Source: Zeimonas sp039807785 (lineage in GTDB: Bacteria > Pseudomonadota > Gammaproteobacteria > Burkholderiales > Burkholderiaceae_E). From it: 64,000 bases of DNA. Below the pieces are notes generated by a model. That model did no database searches, had not been told where the DNA came from, and was given only the letters and a program-made list of their open reading frames with translations. The stretch lies in contig JBDHRX010000001.1 of the NCBI GenBank assembly GCA_039807785.1, positions 1-64,000 on the forward strand, written 5' to 3'. Each line of letters begins with the position of its first letter. The stretch's first letter is position 1. The translations under genes and the position numbers were made by a program. This document shows, piece after piece, positions 8,144-16,444 of the stretch.

Positions 8144-9388
8144 ATGACTGAAGCGATCAACACGCGCCGGGTCGTGGTCACCGGCATCGGCATCGTCTCC
8201 TGCATCGGCATCGACCAGGCCCAGGTGCTGCAGTCGCTGCGCGCCGGGAAGTCGGGCATCGTCGCGATTCCCGAGTACGCCGAGCTCGGCTTCCGCAGCC
8301 AGGTGGCCGGCCGCCCGGAGATCGACCTGGACGCCGCGATCGACCGTCGCGTCCGGCGCTTCATGGGCGACGGCGCGGCCTACCTGCACCTGTCGATGGA
8401 ACAGGCGATCGCCGATGCCGGGCTCGAGACCGGCGACGTCGTCAACGAACGCACCGGCATCGTGGTCGGTTCGGGCGGGCCGTCGACGCGCAACCAGGTC
8501 GAGGCGGCCGCGATCTGCAAGGAGCGGGGCCCGAAGCGCGTGGGGCCGTACATGGTGCCGCGCTGCATGTCCTCGACCACGTCGGCGACCGCGGCGACCA
8601 ATTTCCGCATCAAGGGCGTCAACTACACGATCTCGTCGGCCTGCTCGACCTCGGCGCACTGTATCGGCCACGGCGCCGAGCTGATCCAGTGGGGCAAGCA
8701 GGACATCGTCTTCGCCGGCGGCGGCGAGGAGCTCGACTGGACGCTCTCGGTGCTCTTCGACGCCATGGGGGCGATGTCCTCGAAGTACAACGACCGGCCG
8801 CAGACGGCCTCGCGCGCCTACGATGCCGACCGGGACGGGTTCGTGATCGCCGGCGGCGGCGGCGTGGTGGTGCTCGAGGAGCTGGAGCATGCGCGGGCGC
8901 GCGGCGCGAGGATCTACGGCGAGCTGACCGGATACGGCGCGACGTCCGACGGCGCCGACATGGTCGCGCCCAGCGGCGAGGGAGCGGTGCGCTGCATGCG
9001 CAATGCGCTGCGCACGGTGCCCTCGCCCGTCACCTACATCAACAGCCACGGCACCAGCACGCCGGTGGGCGACATCACCGAGCTCAACGCGATCCGCGAG
9101 GTGTTCGGCCGTCCCGACGCGGAGCTCCCGGCCATCTCCTCGACCAAGTCGATGACCGGGCATTCGCTGGGCGCCACCGGGGTGCAGGAGGCGATCTACT
9201 GCCTGCTGATGATGCAGCACGATTTCATCGCGCCCAGCATCAATATCGAACGCCTGGACGAGGGCGCCGGGGCGATCCCGATCGCGCGCCAGCGCATCGA
9301 CGGGGTCCGGCACCAGACCGTCCTCTCGAACAGCTTCGGGTTCGGCGGCACCAACTGCACGCTGGCGCTGTCGCGCTGCGAGGCCTGA
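8144..9388 (+). CDS. fabB: 3-oxoacyl-ACP synthase I FabB
   Basis: 414 residues. This condensing enzyme extends the cis-3-decenoyl-ACP made by FabA. The Cys-His-His triad is visible: Cys167 (SSACSTSAH), His302 (SHGTSTPVGD) and His340 (KSMTGHSLGATG). The C-terminal GFGGTNCTLAL is typical. The position directly behind fabA and the sequence around the active-site cysteine favour FabB over FabF. It ends two bases before the GTG of fabI, so the three genes form one operon. Confidence 0.95.
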   Translation: MTEAINTRRVVVTGIGIVSCIGIDQAQVLQSLRAGKSGIVAIPEYAELGFRSQVAGRPEIDLDAAIDRRVRRFMGDGAAYLHLSMEQAIADAGLETGDVVNERTGIVVGSGGPSTRNQVEAAAICKERGPKRVGPYMVPRCMSSTTSATAATNFRIKGVNYTISSACSTSAHCIGHGAELIQWGKQDIVFAGGGEELDWTLSVLFDAMGAMSSKYNDRPQTASRAYDADRDGFVIAGGGGVVVLEELEHARARGARIYGELTGYGATSDGADMVAPSGEGAVRCMRNALRTVPSPVTYINSHGTSTPVGDITELNAIREVFGRPDAELPAISSTKSMTGHSLGATGVQEAIYCLLMMQHDFIAPSINIERLDEGAGAIPIARQRIDGVRHQTVLSNSFGFGGTNCTLALSRCEA

Positions 9389-9390
9389 CC

Positions 9391-10227
9391 GTGGACGCCC
9401 CGGCCGCCGCCGCGCCCCCCCTGATGCAGGGCCGCCGCGGCCTGGTCATGGGCGTCGCCAACGACCGCTCGATCGCCTGGGGAATCGCGCGTACGCTGCA
9501 CGCGCACGGCGCACGGCTGGCCTTCAGCTACCAGGGCGAGGCGATGAGCCGGCGCGTCGCGGCGCTGGCGCGGGAGACGGGCTCGGACCTGGTGCTCGAC
9601 TGCGACGTCGAGCGCGAGGAAGCGATCGACGCCGCGTTCGGCGCGATCGCCGCGCGCTGGGGCGGCCTCGACTTCGTCGTCCACGCGATCGCCCACTCCA
9701 GCCGCGACGAGCTCAAGGGCCGCTACGTCGACACCTCGCTCGCCAACTTCCTGCACACGATGCACGTGTCCTGCTACTCGTTCACGTCGGTGATGCGCCG
9801 CGCCGCCGCGCTGATGCCGCGCGGCGGCGCGGCGATCACGCTGAGCTACTACGGCGCCGAGAAGGTCATGCCGAACTACAACGTGATGGGCGTGGCGAAG
9901 GCCGCGCTCGAAGCTTCGACCCGCTACCTCGCCGCCGACCTCGGCCCGCAGGGCATCCGCGTGAACGCGATCTCGGCCGGCCCGATGCGCACGCTCTCCG
10001 GGGCTGCGATCGGCGGCGCGCGCGCCATCTACCGGTACAGCGCGGCGGCGGCGCCGCTGCGCCGCGGCGTCGAGCTCGACGAGCTCGGCGGCGCCGCGCT
10101 CTACCTGCTGTCGGACCTGGGCGGCGCGGTCACCGGCGAGATCCATCACGTCGATTGCGGCTTCAGCGCCGTGGGCATGCCCACCGATCCGGAGGCGCCC
10201 GCCGCGGCGGGCGACGCGACGGCCTGA
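9391..10227 (+). CDS. fabI: Enoyl-ACP reductase FabI
   Basis: 278 residues from a GTG two bases after the fabB stop. It reduces enoyl-ACP with NADH at the end of each elongation round. The nucleotide-binding stretch GVANDRSIAWGIA, the loop SYYGAEKVMPNYNVMGVAK with Tyr163 and Lys170 (the Y-x6-K pair of FabI) and a substrate-loop region around GPMRTLSGAAI are all present. The sequence and the fabA-fabB-fabI order recall alphaproteobacterial operons more than the usual betaproteobacterial layout. A separate housekeeping fabI may exist elsewhere. The C-terminal 15 residues are Ala/Asp-rich and non-conserved. Confidence 0.9.
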   Translation: MDAPAAAAPPLMQGRRGLVMGVANDRSIAWGIARTLHAHGARLAFSYQGEAMSRRVAALARETGSDLVLDCDVEREEAIDAAFGAIAARWGGLDFVVHAIAHSSRDELKGRYVDTSLANFLHTMHVSCYSFTSVMRRAAALMPRGGAAITLSYYGAEKVMPNYNVMGVAKAALEASTRYLAADLGPQGIRVNAISAGPMRTLSGAAIGGARAIYRYSAAAAPLRRGVELDELGGAALYLLSDLGGAVTGEIHHVDCGFSAVGMPTDPEAPAAAGDATA

Positions 10228-10249
10228 AGCAGGGCGTCCCGGCGGCGCT

Positions 10250-10300
10250 TTGACGGCGACCGGGTTTCGGGCCTACAATTAATGACCTTCTAGTCATTAA
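10250..10300 (+). promoter_or_regulatory. Promoter and palindromic operator of the tetR-RND operon
   Basis: A -35-like TTGACG (10250-10255) lies 18 bases ahead of a -10 TACAAT (10274-10279). Overlapping the -10 and running to the base before the tetR ATG is a perfect inverted repeat, TTAATGAC-N6-GTCATTAA (10279-10300). This is the expected position for an operator by which the TetR repressor blocks its own operon. The predicted leader is only about 15 bases long. Confidence 0.7.
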
Positions 10301-10990
10301 ATGGCCACCCACCCCCTTCCCACGGCCGGCAACCCGCGCGCCCCGCGCTGGGAGCGCCGCAAGGATGCCCGCCCCGCCGAGCTGCTCGAGGCCGCGCTCG
10401 ACCTGTTCGTGGAGAAGGGCTATGCGGCGGCGCGACTCGACGACGTCGCCAGCCGCGCCGGCGTCAGCAAGGGCACGCTGTACCTCTACTACGCGAGCAA
10501 GGAAGAACTGTTCAAGGCGGTGGTGCGGCAGAACATCGTGCCGCTGATCGAGGCGTTCGAGCGCGACGTCGCCTCGTCCAGCGCCAGCAGTGCCGAGCTG
10601 CTCGGGGGCTTCTTCCGCCAGTGGTGGTCGTCGTTCGGCGCCACCCGGCTACCCGGCATCGCCAAGCTCGTGGTGGGCGAGGCCGGCAACTTCCCCGAGC
10701 TGGCGCGCTTCTTCCAGGAGGAGGTGGTGCTGCGCAACGCGCTGCTGCTGCGCTCGATCGTCGAGCGCGGCGTGCGCCAGAACGAGTTCCGCGAGGTCGA
10801 CGTCGACGCCTGCATCCACCTCTGGATGTCGCCGATGGTGATGCGCGCGATCTGGGCGCATTCGATCCTGCCCTGCTGCCCGGCCGCGCCCGAGGTTCCG
10901 ATCGAACGCTTCCTCGCCGCGCACCTGGACTTCGTGCTCGGCGCGCTGGTGCCGCGGCCGCCGGCCGGCCGGCCGGGGCGGTCTTCGTGA
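10301..10990 (+). CDS. TetR/AcrR-family repressor of the RND efflux operon
   Basis: 229 residues. The N-terminal helix-turn-helix (about residues 27-73) includes DDVASRAGVSKGTLYLYYASKEEL, typical of TetR. The C-terminal domain, which would bind a ligand, resembles the AcrR_C type. Its stop codon overlaps the GTG of the membrane-fusion gene (10987-10990), so regulator, adaptor and pump are coupled. The palindrome at 10279-10300 is the likely binding site. Drugs or metabolites that relieve repression cannot be told from sequence. Confidence 0.9.
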   Translation: MATHPLPTAGNPRAPRWERRKDARPAELLEAALDLFVEKGYAAARLDDVASRAGVSKGTLYLYYASKEELFKAVVRQNIVPLIEAFERDVASSSASSAELLGGFFRQWWSSFGATRLPGIAKLVVGEAGNFPELARFFQEEVVLRNALLLRSIVERGVRQNEFREVDVDACIHLWMSPMVMRAIWAHSILPCCPAAPEVPIERFLAAHLDFVLGALVPRPPAGRPGRSS

Positions 10991-12162
10991 GGCGCTGGCC
11001 GGCGATCGCGATCGCCCTGGTCGTCGCCGCCGGCGCCGCGACGATCGCGTTGCGCGGCACCTCGCGCGAAACGCCCGCCGCGGGCACGGCCGCCCCGGCG
11101 ACGGGCAAGCCGCCCGCCGGCACCACCGCGGCGGCCGCCCCGGCCGCGATCGAGTTCGCCAGCACCGACCTGTACACCGTCGGCGCCGGCACGATCGCCC
11201 GCACGATCCCGGTCACCGGCACGCTCACTCCGGTCGCGCACACCACGCTCAAGGCGAAGGTCGCCGGCGAGCTCGTCGAGCTCGCGGTCCGCGAAGGCGA
11301 AGCGGTCCGCGCCGGACAGTTGCTCGCGCGGCTCGACCCGGCCGACTTCGAGTTGCGCGTGCGCGAACGCGAGGCGCAGCTGCGCTCGATGCAGGCCCAG
11401 CTCGAGCAGGCGCGCCGCACGCTCGAGAACAACCGCCGGCTGCTCGAGCAGCAGTTCATCTCCCGGAACGCCTTCGACAACGCCAGTTCGGCGGCCGACG
11501 TCGCCGTCGCGGCGCGCGACGCGGCCGCCGCGCAGCTGAACCAGGCGCGCAAGGCGCTGGCCGATACGCGCGTCGTCGCGCCGATGTCCGGTGTCGTGTC
11601 CGAGCGCTTCGCGCAGGTCGGCGAGAAGCTCCCCGCGGACGGCCGCATCCTCTCGATCGTCGATCTCTCCCGGATGGAGATCGAGGCCCCGGTCCCGGCC
11701 GGCGAGATCGGCGCCGTGCGCATCGGGCAGCCGGTCACGCTGTCGATCGAGGGCATTCCCGGCGAGCAGGCCGGCCACGTCGCCCGGATCAACCCGGGCA
11801 CCCAGGCGGGTACCCGCTCGATCCCGGTGTACATCGCGCTCGCGTTCCCGGAAGGCTCGCGCGTGCGCGCCGGCATGTTCGCCCAGGGCCGCCTGGCCCT
11901 CGAGGAACGGCGCGACGTGCTGGTCGTGCCGCTGGCGGCGCTGCGCGACGCCGGCGGACGCCAGTTCGTCTACCTGATCGAGGGCGGGCGCCTGGCCGAA
12001 CGCGACCTGCGCATCGGGCTGCGCGACGAGTCGGCCCCCGCCGGACGCGGCGCGGTGGGCCTGGCCGAAGTGCTCGACGGCCTCGCGGCGGGCGACCACG
12101 TCGTCGGCGTGAACCTGGGCGCGCTGCGCGCGGGCAGCCGCGTGGCGATCGCGCGTCCATAG
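10987..12162 (+). CDS. RND efflux periplasmic adaptor (membrane fusion protein)
   Basis: 391 residues from a GTG overlapping the tetR stop. An N-terminal membrane segment (WPAIAIALVVAAGAATIAL) and a short Ala/Pro/Thr linker precede the lipoyl half-motifs GTLTPVAHTTLKAKVAGEL and VVAPMSGVVSERFAQ. These flank a coiled-coil hairpin (about residues 130-200, EAQLRSMQAQLEQARRTLE). The beta-barrel and membrane-proximal domains follow. It would link the inner-membrane pump encoded next to an outer-membrane channel; the tolC gene at 16445 is a candidate partner. Confidence 0.93.
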   Translation: MRRWPAIAIALVVAAGAATIALRGTSRETPAAGTAAPATGKPPAGTTAAAAPAAIEFASTDLYTVGAGTIARTIPVTGTLTPVAHTTLKAKVAGELVELAVREGEAVRAGQLLARLDPADFELRVREREAQLRSMQAQLEQARRTLENNRRLLEQQFISRNAFDNASSAADVAVAARDAAAAQLNQARKALADTRVVAPMSGVVSERFAQVGEKLPADGRILSIVDLSRMEIEAPVPAGEIGAVRIGQPVTLSIEGIPGEQAGHVARINPGTQAGTRSIPVYIALAFPEGSRVRAGMFAQGRLALEERRDVLVVPLAALRDAGGRQFVYLIEGGRLAERDLRIGLRDESAPAGRGAVGLAEVLDGLAAGDHVVGVNLGALRAGSRVAIARP

Positions 12163-12166
12163 CGCG

Positions 12167-15100
12167 ATGTGGTTCACGCGCGTCTCGATCGACCATCCGG
12201 TCTTCGCGACCATGATGATGGCCGCGTTCCTGGTGCTGGGGATCTTCTCCTATCACCGGCTTCCGGTCGAGCAGTTCCCGAACGTCGAGTTCCCGGTAGT
12301 GGTGGTCTCGACCGACTGGCCCGGCGCCTCGCCCGAAGTGGTCGAGTCGGACATCACCCGCCGCATCGAGGAGCAGGTCAACACCATCAGCGGCGTCTAC
12401 GAGCTGTCCTCGCGCTCGTACGAGGGCAACTCGGTGGTGATCGTCCGCTTCGACCTGACCGTCGACGCCACCCGGGCCGCGCAGGACGTGCGCGAGAAGA
12501 TCGCCCTGGTGCGCCCGCTGTTCCGCGAGGACGTCAAGGAATCGCTGGTCACGCGCTACAACCCGGACGAGGTGCCGGTGGTGTCGCTGGCGATCCGTTC
12601 GCCGCAGCGCGACGCCCGCGAGCTGACCACGCTCGCCGACCACGTCGTCAAGCGTCGCCTCGAGAACGTGCGCGGCGTGGGCCGCGTGACGCTGGTCGGG
12701 AGCGTGCGCCGCGAGGTGCAGATCGCGCTGCGCCCGGCGGACCTGGAAGCGCTGAAGATCGGCGTCGACCAGGTGATGCAGGCGCTCGCGAGCGAGAACC
12801 AGGAGCTGCCGGCCGGCACGCTGGTCTCGCGCGACCGCGAGCAGGTGGTCCAGATCCGCGCGCGGATGGCCAGCGTGGCCGACTTCGGGCGCATCATCGT
12901 CGCGCGCCGCGGCGGCCAGCCGGTTTACCTGTCGCAGGTCGCGGACGTCCTCGACGGCGAGGAAGAGCCCGAGACCAGCGCGCTGGTCGACGGCAAGCGC
13001 GCGGTCTCGCTCGACGTGGTGCGCGCGCAGGGCGAGAACACGATCGCGGTGGTCGACAGCGTGCGCCGCACGGTCGCCGGCCTGGCCGCGGAGCTCCCGC
13101 CCGACGTCAGCGTCTCGGTGGTGCGCGACGCCTCGGTCGCGATCCGCAACTCGGTGGCCGGCGTCCAGCGCAACATCGTCGAGGGAGCGCTGCTCACCGT
13201 CGTCATCGTGTTCCTGTTCCTGTCCTCATGGCGCTCCACGGTGATCACCGGGCTCACGCTGCCGATCTCGCTGATCGGGACCTTCCTGGTGATGTTCGCG
13301 ATGGGCTTCTCGATCAACCTGGTGACGCTGCTCGCGCTGTCGATCTGCGTCGGGCTGCTGATCGACGACGCGATCGTCGTGCGCGAGAACATCGTGCGCC
13401 ACCAGGCGATGGGCAAGCACCACCGCGACGCCGCGTTCGACGGAACGCGGGAAATCGGGCTGGCGGTGGCGGCCACCACTTTCACGATCGTCGCGGTGTT
13501 CATGCCGATCGGCTTCATGGGCGGCATCATCGGCCGCTTCTTCAAGCAGTTCGGCGTCACGGTCGCGTTCGCGGTCATGCTGTCGATGCTGGTCGCATTC
13601 ACGCTCGACCCGATGCTTTCGTCGGTCTGGCACGACCCCGACGCGCACGGGCCGCGCGGCAACGGGCCGGTCGCGCGGCTGCTGCGCCGGTTCCAGGCGG
13701 CGATGCTGCGGCTCGAGGGCGGATACGTCGCGCTGCTGCGCTGGGGGCTGCGTCATCGCGTTCCGACGATGGCCGCCGCACTCGCGATCTTCCTCGGCGC
13801 GTTCCCGATGATGAAGCTGGTCGGCACCGAGTTCGTTCCCGAGGCCGACAACAACGAGCTCTACGTGCAGTTCTACACGCCGGTCGGATCGTCGCTGCAG
13901 TTCACCGAGGACAAGCTGCGCCAGGTCGAGGCGGCGCTGCGCGAGTTCGACGGCGTGACGATGACCTACGGGACGATCAACACCGGCATCGCGCAGGGCC
14001 GCAACTACGCAATGGTATTCGCGGTGCTGGTCGATCGCTCCAGGCGCCCGCTGTCGGTGCAGAAGATGCGTCCGCTGGCGCGGGAGCGGCTTTCGCGCAT
14101 CGCCGGCGTGACGGTGACCGACCTGGGCAACCTGAACGCGGTCAGCTCCGGCAAGCCGATCCAGATCAGCATCCAGGGGCAGGATACGGCGGTGCTGGAC
14201 CGGATCGCGACGCAGGTGACGCAGGCGATCGCAGCGGTGAACGCGCAGATGGGACGCAACGGGATCGTCGAGGTCGACACCAGTTCCAAGCCCGCCAAGC
14301 CGACGGTATCGGCCGAGATCGACCGGGCGCTGGCCTCGGACCTCGGCGTCGGCGTGGCGCAGGTGAGCGCAGTGCTGCGTCCGCTGCTCGCGGGCGACGC
14401 GTCCACCACCTGGCGCGCGCCCGACGACGAGAACTACGAGGTCCGCGTGCGCCTGCCGCGCGACGAACGCAGCTCGGTGTCCGACCTCGGCCGGCTGACG
14501 CTCACGTCGGCGCGCACCGACGCCGACGGCGGCCCGAGGATGGTCTCGCTGCGGCAGATCGCGACGTTCCGCCAGGGCCTCGGCCCGACCCAGATCAATC
14601 GCAAGGCGCTCGCGCGCGAGATCCTCATCTCGGCGAACGTCGAGGGCGTCGCCGCCGGAACCGCCGGCAGCCTGCTGCAGCAGGCGCTGGCGAAGATCGA
14701 CCTCCCGCCCGGCTACCGGTTCGAGACCGGGGGGTCGAACCGCGACATGGCCGAGAGCTTCGGGTATGCGCTGCAGGCGCTGGTCCTGGCGGTGCTCTTC
14801 ATCTACATGATCCTGGCCTCGCAGTTCGGCAGCTTCCTGCAGCCGGTCGCGATCATGGCCTCGCTGCCGCTGTCGCTGATCGGCGTGGTGCTGGCCCTGC
14901 TCGCCTGGCGCTCGACCCTGAACATGTTCTCGATGATCGGCTTCATCATGCTGATGGGACTGGTCACGAAGAACGCGATCCTGCTGGTCGACTTCGCCAA
15001 CCAGGCGCGGGCCCGCGGCACCGATCGCGCGCAGGCCCTGCTGCAGGCCGCCGAGATCCGGCTGCGCCCGATCCTGATGACGACGCTCGCGATGGTGTTC

Positions 15101-15373
15101 GGCATGCTGCCCCTGGCGATCGGCACCGGCGAGGGCGCCGAGCAGCGTGCGCCGCTGGCGCACGCGGTCATCGGGGGCGTCCTCGCGTCGACGCTGCTCA
15201 CGCTGCTGGTGGTGCCGGTGCTCTACACCTTCCTCGACGACCTCGGGGCGCGCTTCGTGCGACGCCCGGACGGGGCCGGCGGCGCGGCGCAGGGCAACCG
15301 TCCGCCGGCGGCCGCGCCGGCCGGCCCGGTTTCGGCGCCGGCCCCGATTCCGCCCACCGAGGCGGGGTCTTGA
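12167..15373 (+). CDS. RND efflux pump permease (HAE1/MdtBC-like)
   Basis: 1068 residues with the two-repeat RND layout: an N-terminal membrane helix (MWFTRVSIDHPVFATMMMAAF), two large periplasmic loops and two six-helix bundles. Proton-relay acidic residues appear in the TM4 motif GLLIDDAIVVRENI (Asp400/Asp401). The second half carries the matching SQFGSFLQPVAIMASLPLSLIG region. The length and the EQFPNVEFPVV start favour the hydrophobe/amphiphile families over heavy-metal CusA types. Export substrates are not predictable. The final 40 residues are Pro/Ala-rich. Only 4 bases separate it from the adaptor gene. Confidence 0.94.
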   Translation: MWFTRVSIDHPVFATMMMAAFLVLGIFSYHRLPVEQFPNVEFPVVVVSTDWPGASPEVVESDITRRIEEQVNTISGVYELSSRSYEGNSVVIVRFDLTVDATRAAQDVREKIALVRPLFREDVKESLVTRYNPDEVPVVSLAIRSPQRDARELTTLADHVVKRRLENVRGVGRVTLVGSVRREVQIALRPADLEALKIGVDQVMQALASENQELPAGTLVSRDREQVVQIRARMASVADFGRIIVARRGGQPVYLSQVADVLDGEEEPETSALVDGKRAVSLDVVRAQGENTIAVVDSVRRTVAGLAAELPPDVSVSVVRDASVAIRNSVAGVQRNIVEGALLTVVIVFLFLSSWRSTVITGLTLPISLIGTFLVMFAMGFSINLVTLLALSICVGLLIDDAIVVRENIVRHQAMGKHHRDAAFDGTREIGLAVAATTFTIVAVFMPIGFMGGIIGRFFKQFGVTVAFAVMLSMLVAFTLDPMLSSVWHDPDAHGPRGNGPVARLLRRFQAAMLRLEGGYVALLRWGLRHRVPTMAAALAIFLGAFPMMKLVGTEFVPEADNNELYVQFYTPVGSSLQFTEDKLRQVEAALREFDGVTMTYGTINTGIAQGRNYAMVFAVLVDRSRRPLSVQKMRPLARERLSRIAGVTVTDLGNLNAVSSGKPIQISIQGQDTAVLDRIATQVTQAIAAVNAQMGRNGIVEVDTSSKPAKPTVSAEIDRALASDLGVGVAQVSAVLRPLLAGDASTTWRAPDDENYEVRVRLPRDERSSVSDLGRLTLTSARTDADGGPRMVSLRQIATFRQGLGPTQINRKALAREILISANVEGVAAGTAGSLLQQALAKIDLPPGYRFETGGSNRDMAESFGYALQALVLAVLFIYMILASQFGSFLQPVAIMASLPLSLIGVVLALLAWRSTLNMFSMIGFIMLMGLVTKNAILLVDFANQARARGTDRAQALLQAAEIRLRPILMTTLAMVFGMLPLAIGTGEGAEQRAPLAHAVIGGVLASTLLTLLVVPVLYTFLDDLGARFVRRPDGAGGAAQGNRPPAAAPAGPVSAPAPIPPTEAGS

Positions 15374-15389
15374 AAACCGGCCGGATTGC

Positions 15390-15395
15390 TAGAAT
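15390..15395 (+). promoter_or_regulatory. Candidate -10 element (TAGAAT) of the pcm-rhodanese-tolC operon
   Basis: TAGAAT lies 31 bases ahead of the methyltransferase ATG, just past the RND stop codon. The nearest -35 match (TTGAAA, 15370-15375) is only 14 bases away, so the assignment rests on the hexamer and its recurrence at other operon starts in this window. Confidence 0.4.
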
Positions 15396-15426
15396 CTTCG
15401 ATTTCACGCGCAGAGACGACAGATCC

Positions 15427-16092
15427 ATGGATTTCGAACTCGCCCGCTTCAACATGGTCGAACAGCAGATCCGTCCCTGGGACGTGCTCGACCAGAACGT
15501 CCTCGACCTGCTGCTCGCGATGCGACGGGACGAATTCGTCCCCGAGCCCCATCGCGCGATGGCATTCGCCGACATGGAGGTACCGCTCGTCGTCGACGGG
15601 CGCGAAACCGGCGAGGTGATGCTCGCCCCGAAGATCGAGGCGCGGATGCTCCAGGCGATCGCCCCGGGCAAGCACGAGACGGTGCTCGAGATCGGCGCCG
15701 GCTCCGGATACATGGCCGCCCTGCTCGGGCACTTCGCGCGGCGCGTCGTCACCGCCGAGATCCGCGAGGACCTCGCCCGCTTCGCGGCCGCGAACCTGCA
15801 GCGGGCCGGCATCCCCAACGTATCGGTCGAGCACCGGCACGGCCTGCGCGCCGCGCCGGGCGCCAGCTTCGAGGCGATCGTCCTGTCCGGGGCCGTGCCC
15901 TTCGTGCCCGAGGCGCTGCTCGACCGGCTGACGGTCGGCGGCCGGCTGCTGGCGATCGTCGGCGAGCAACCGATGATGGTCGCGCAGCGGATCACCCGCA
16001 TCGGCGAGCGCCAGTTCTCCGCCGAGAACCTGTTCGACACCGTGGCGCCTCCGCTGGCGGAGTTCCCGCAGAAAGAGAAGTTCGTCTTCTAG
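15427..16092 (+). CDS. Protein-L-isoaspartate O-methyltransferase family protein
   Basis: 221 residues. The family uses SAM to methylate isoaspartyl residues in damaged proteins. The SAM-binding loop is VLEIGAGSGYMAAL (about residues 85-98), followed by VVTAEI. The start region FNMVEQQIRPWDVLD is characteristic of the proteobacterial subfamily placed next to rhodanese and tolC. Members of this subfamily vary in the isoaspartate-binding motif, so true repair activity is not assured. It lies 6 bases ahead of the rhodanese gene. Confidence 0.85.
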   Translation: MDFELARFNMVEQQIRPWDVLDQNVLDLLLAMRRDEFVPEPHRAMAFADMEVPLVVDGRETGEVMLAPKIEARMLQAIAPGKHETVLEIGAGSGYMAALLGHFARRVVTAEIREDLARFAAANLQRAGIPNVSVEHRHGLRAAPGASFEAIVLSGAVPFVPEALLDRLTVGGRLLAIVGEQPMMVAQRITRIGERQFSAENLFDTVAPPLAEFPQKEKFVF

Positions 16093-16098
16093 GACCCG

Positions 16099-16428
16099 AT
16101 GCGCGACCTTCGCCCCGAGGAACTGGCCGGATGGCTGGCGCCTGCCCCCGGCGCGCCGGACCGGCCGGTGCTGCTCGACGTGCGCGAGCACTGGGAGCGC
16201 AGCCGCTGCGCGCTCCCCGGGAGCGTCCACGTGCCGATGCGCGAGATCCCGGCGCGCCTCGGCGAGCTCGACCCGTCCCGGCCGGTCGTGTGCATCTGCC
16301 ATCACGGGGTCCGCAGCATGCAGGTCGCGATGTTCCTCGAGCATCGCGGCTTCGAATCGGTGTTCAACCTCTCTGGCGGCATCGACGCCTGGGCCAAGAG
16401 CGTCGATCCCACGATGGCCACCTATTGA
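16099..16428 (+). CDS. Single-domain rhodanese (sulfurtransferase)
   Basis: 109 residues, GlpE-like size. The active-site loop CHHGVRS with Cys67 is intact. DVREHWER near the N-terminus and the closing FNLSGGIDAWA are standard rhodanese signatures. It would transfer sulfane sulfur to a thiol acceptor in the cytoplasm. It sits between pcm-like and tolC genes, an arrangement seen in many betaproteobacteria whose functional reason is unknown. Confidence 0.92.
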   Translation: MRDLRPEELAGWLAPAPGAPDRPVLLDVREHWERSRCALPGSVHVPMREIPARLGELDPSRPVVCICHHGVRSMQVAMFLEHRGFESVFNLSGGIDAWAKSVDPTMATY

Positions 16429-16444
16429 TTCCGGAGCTTCCGCG

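Noticed and set aside
12169..15426. Very long open frame over the RND pump, in frame with the pcm-like gene
   Set aside because: Arg/Gly-rich shadow of the pump; the methyltransferase starts at 15427 as in homologs.
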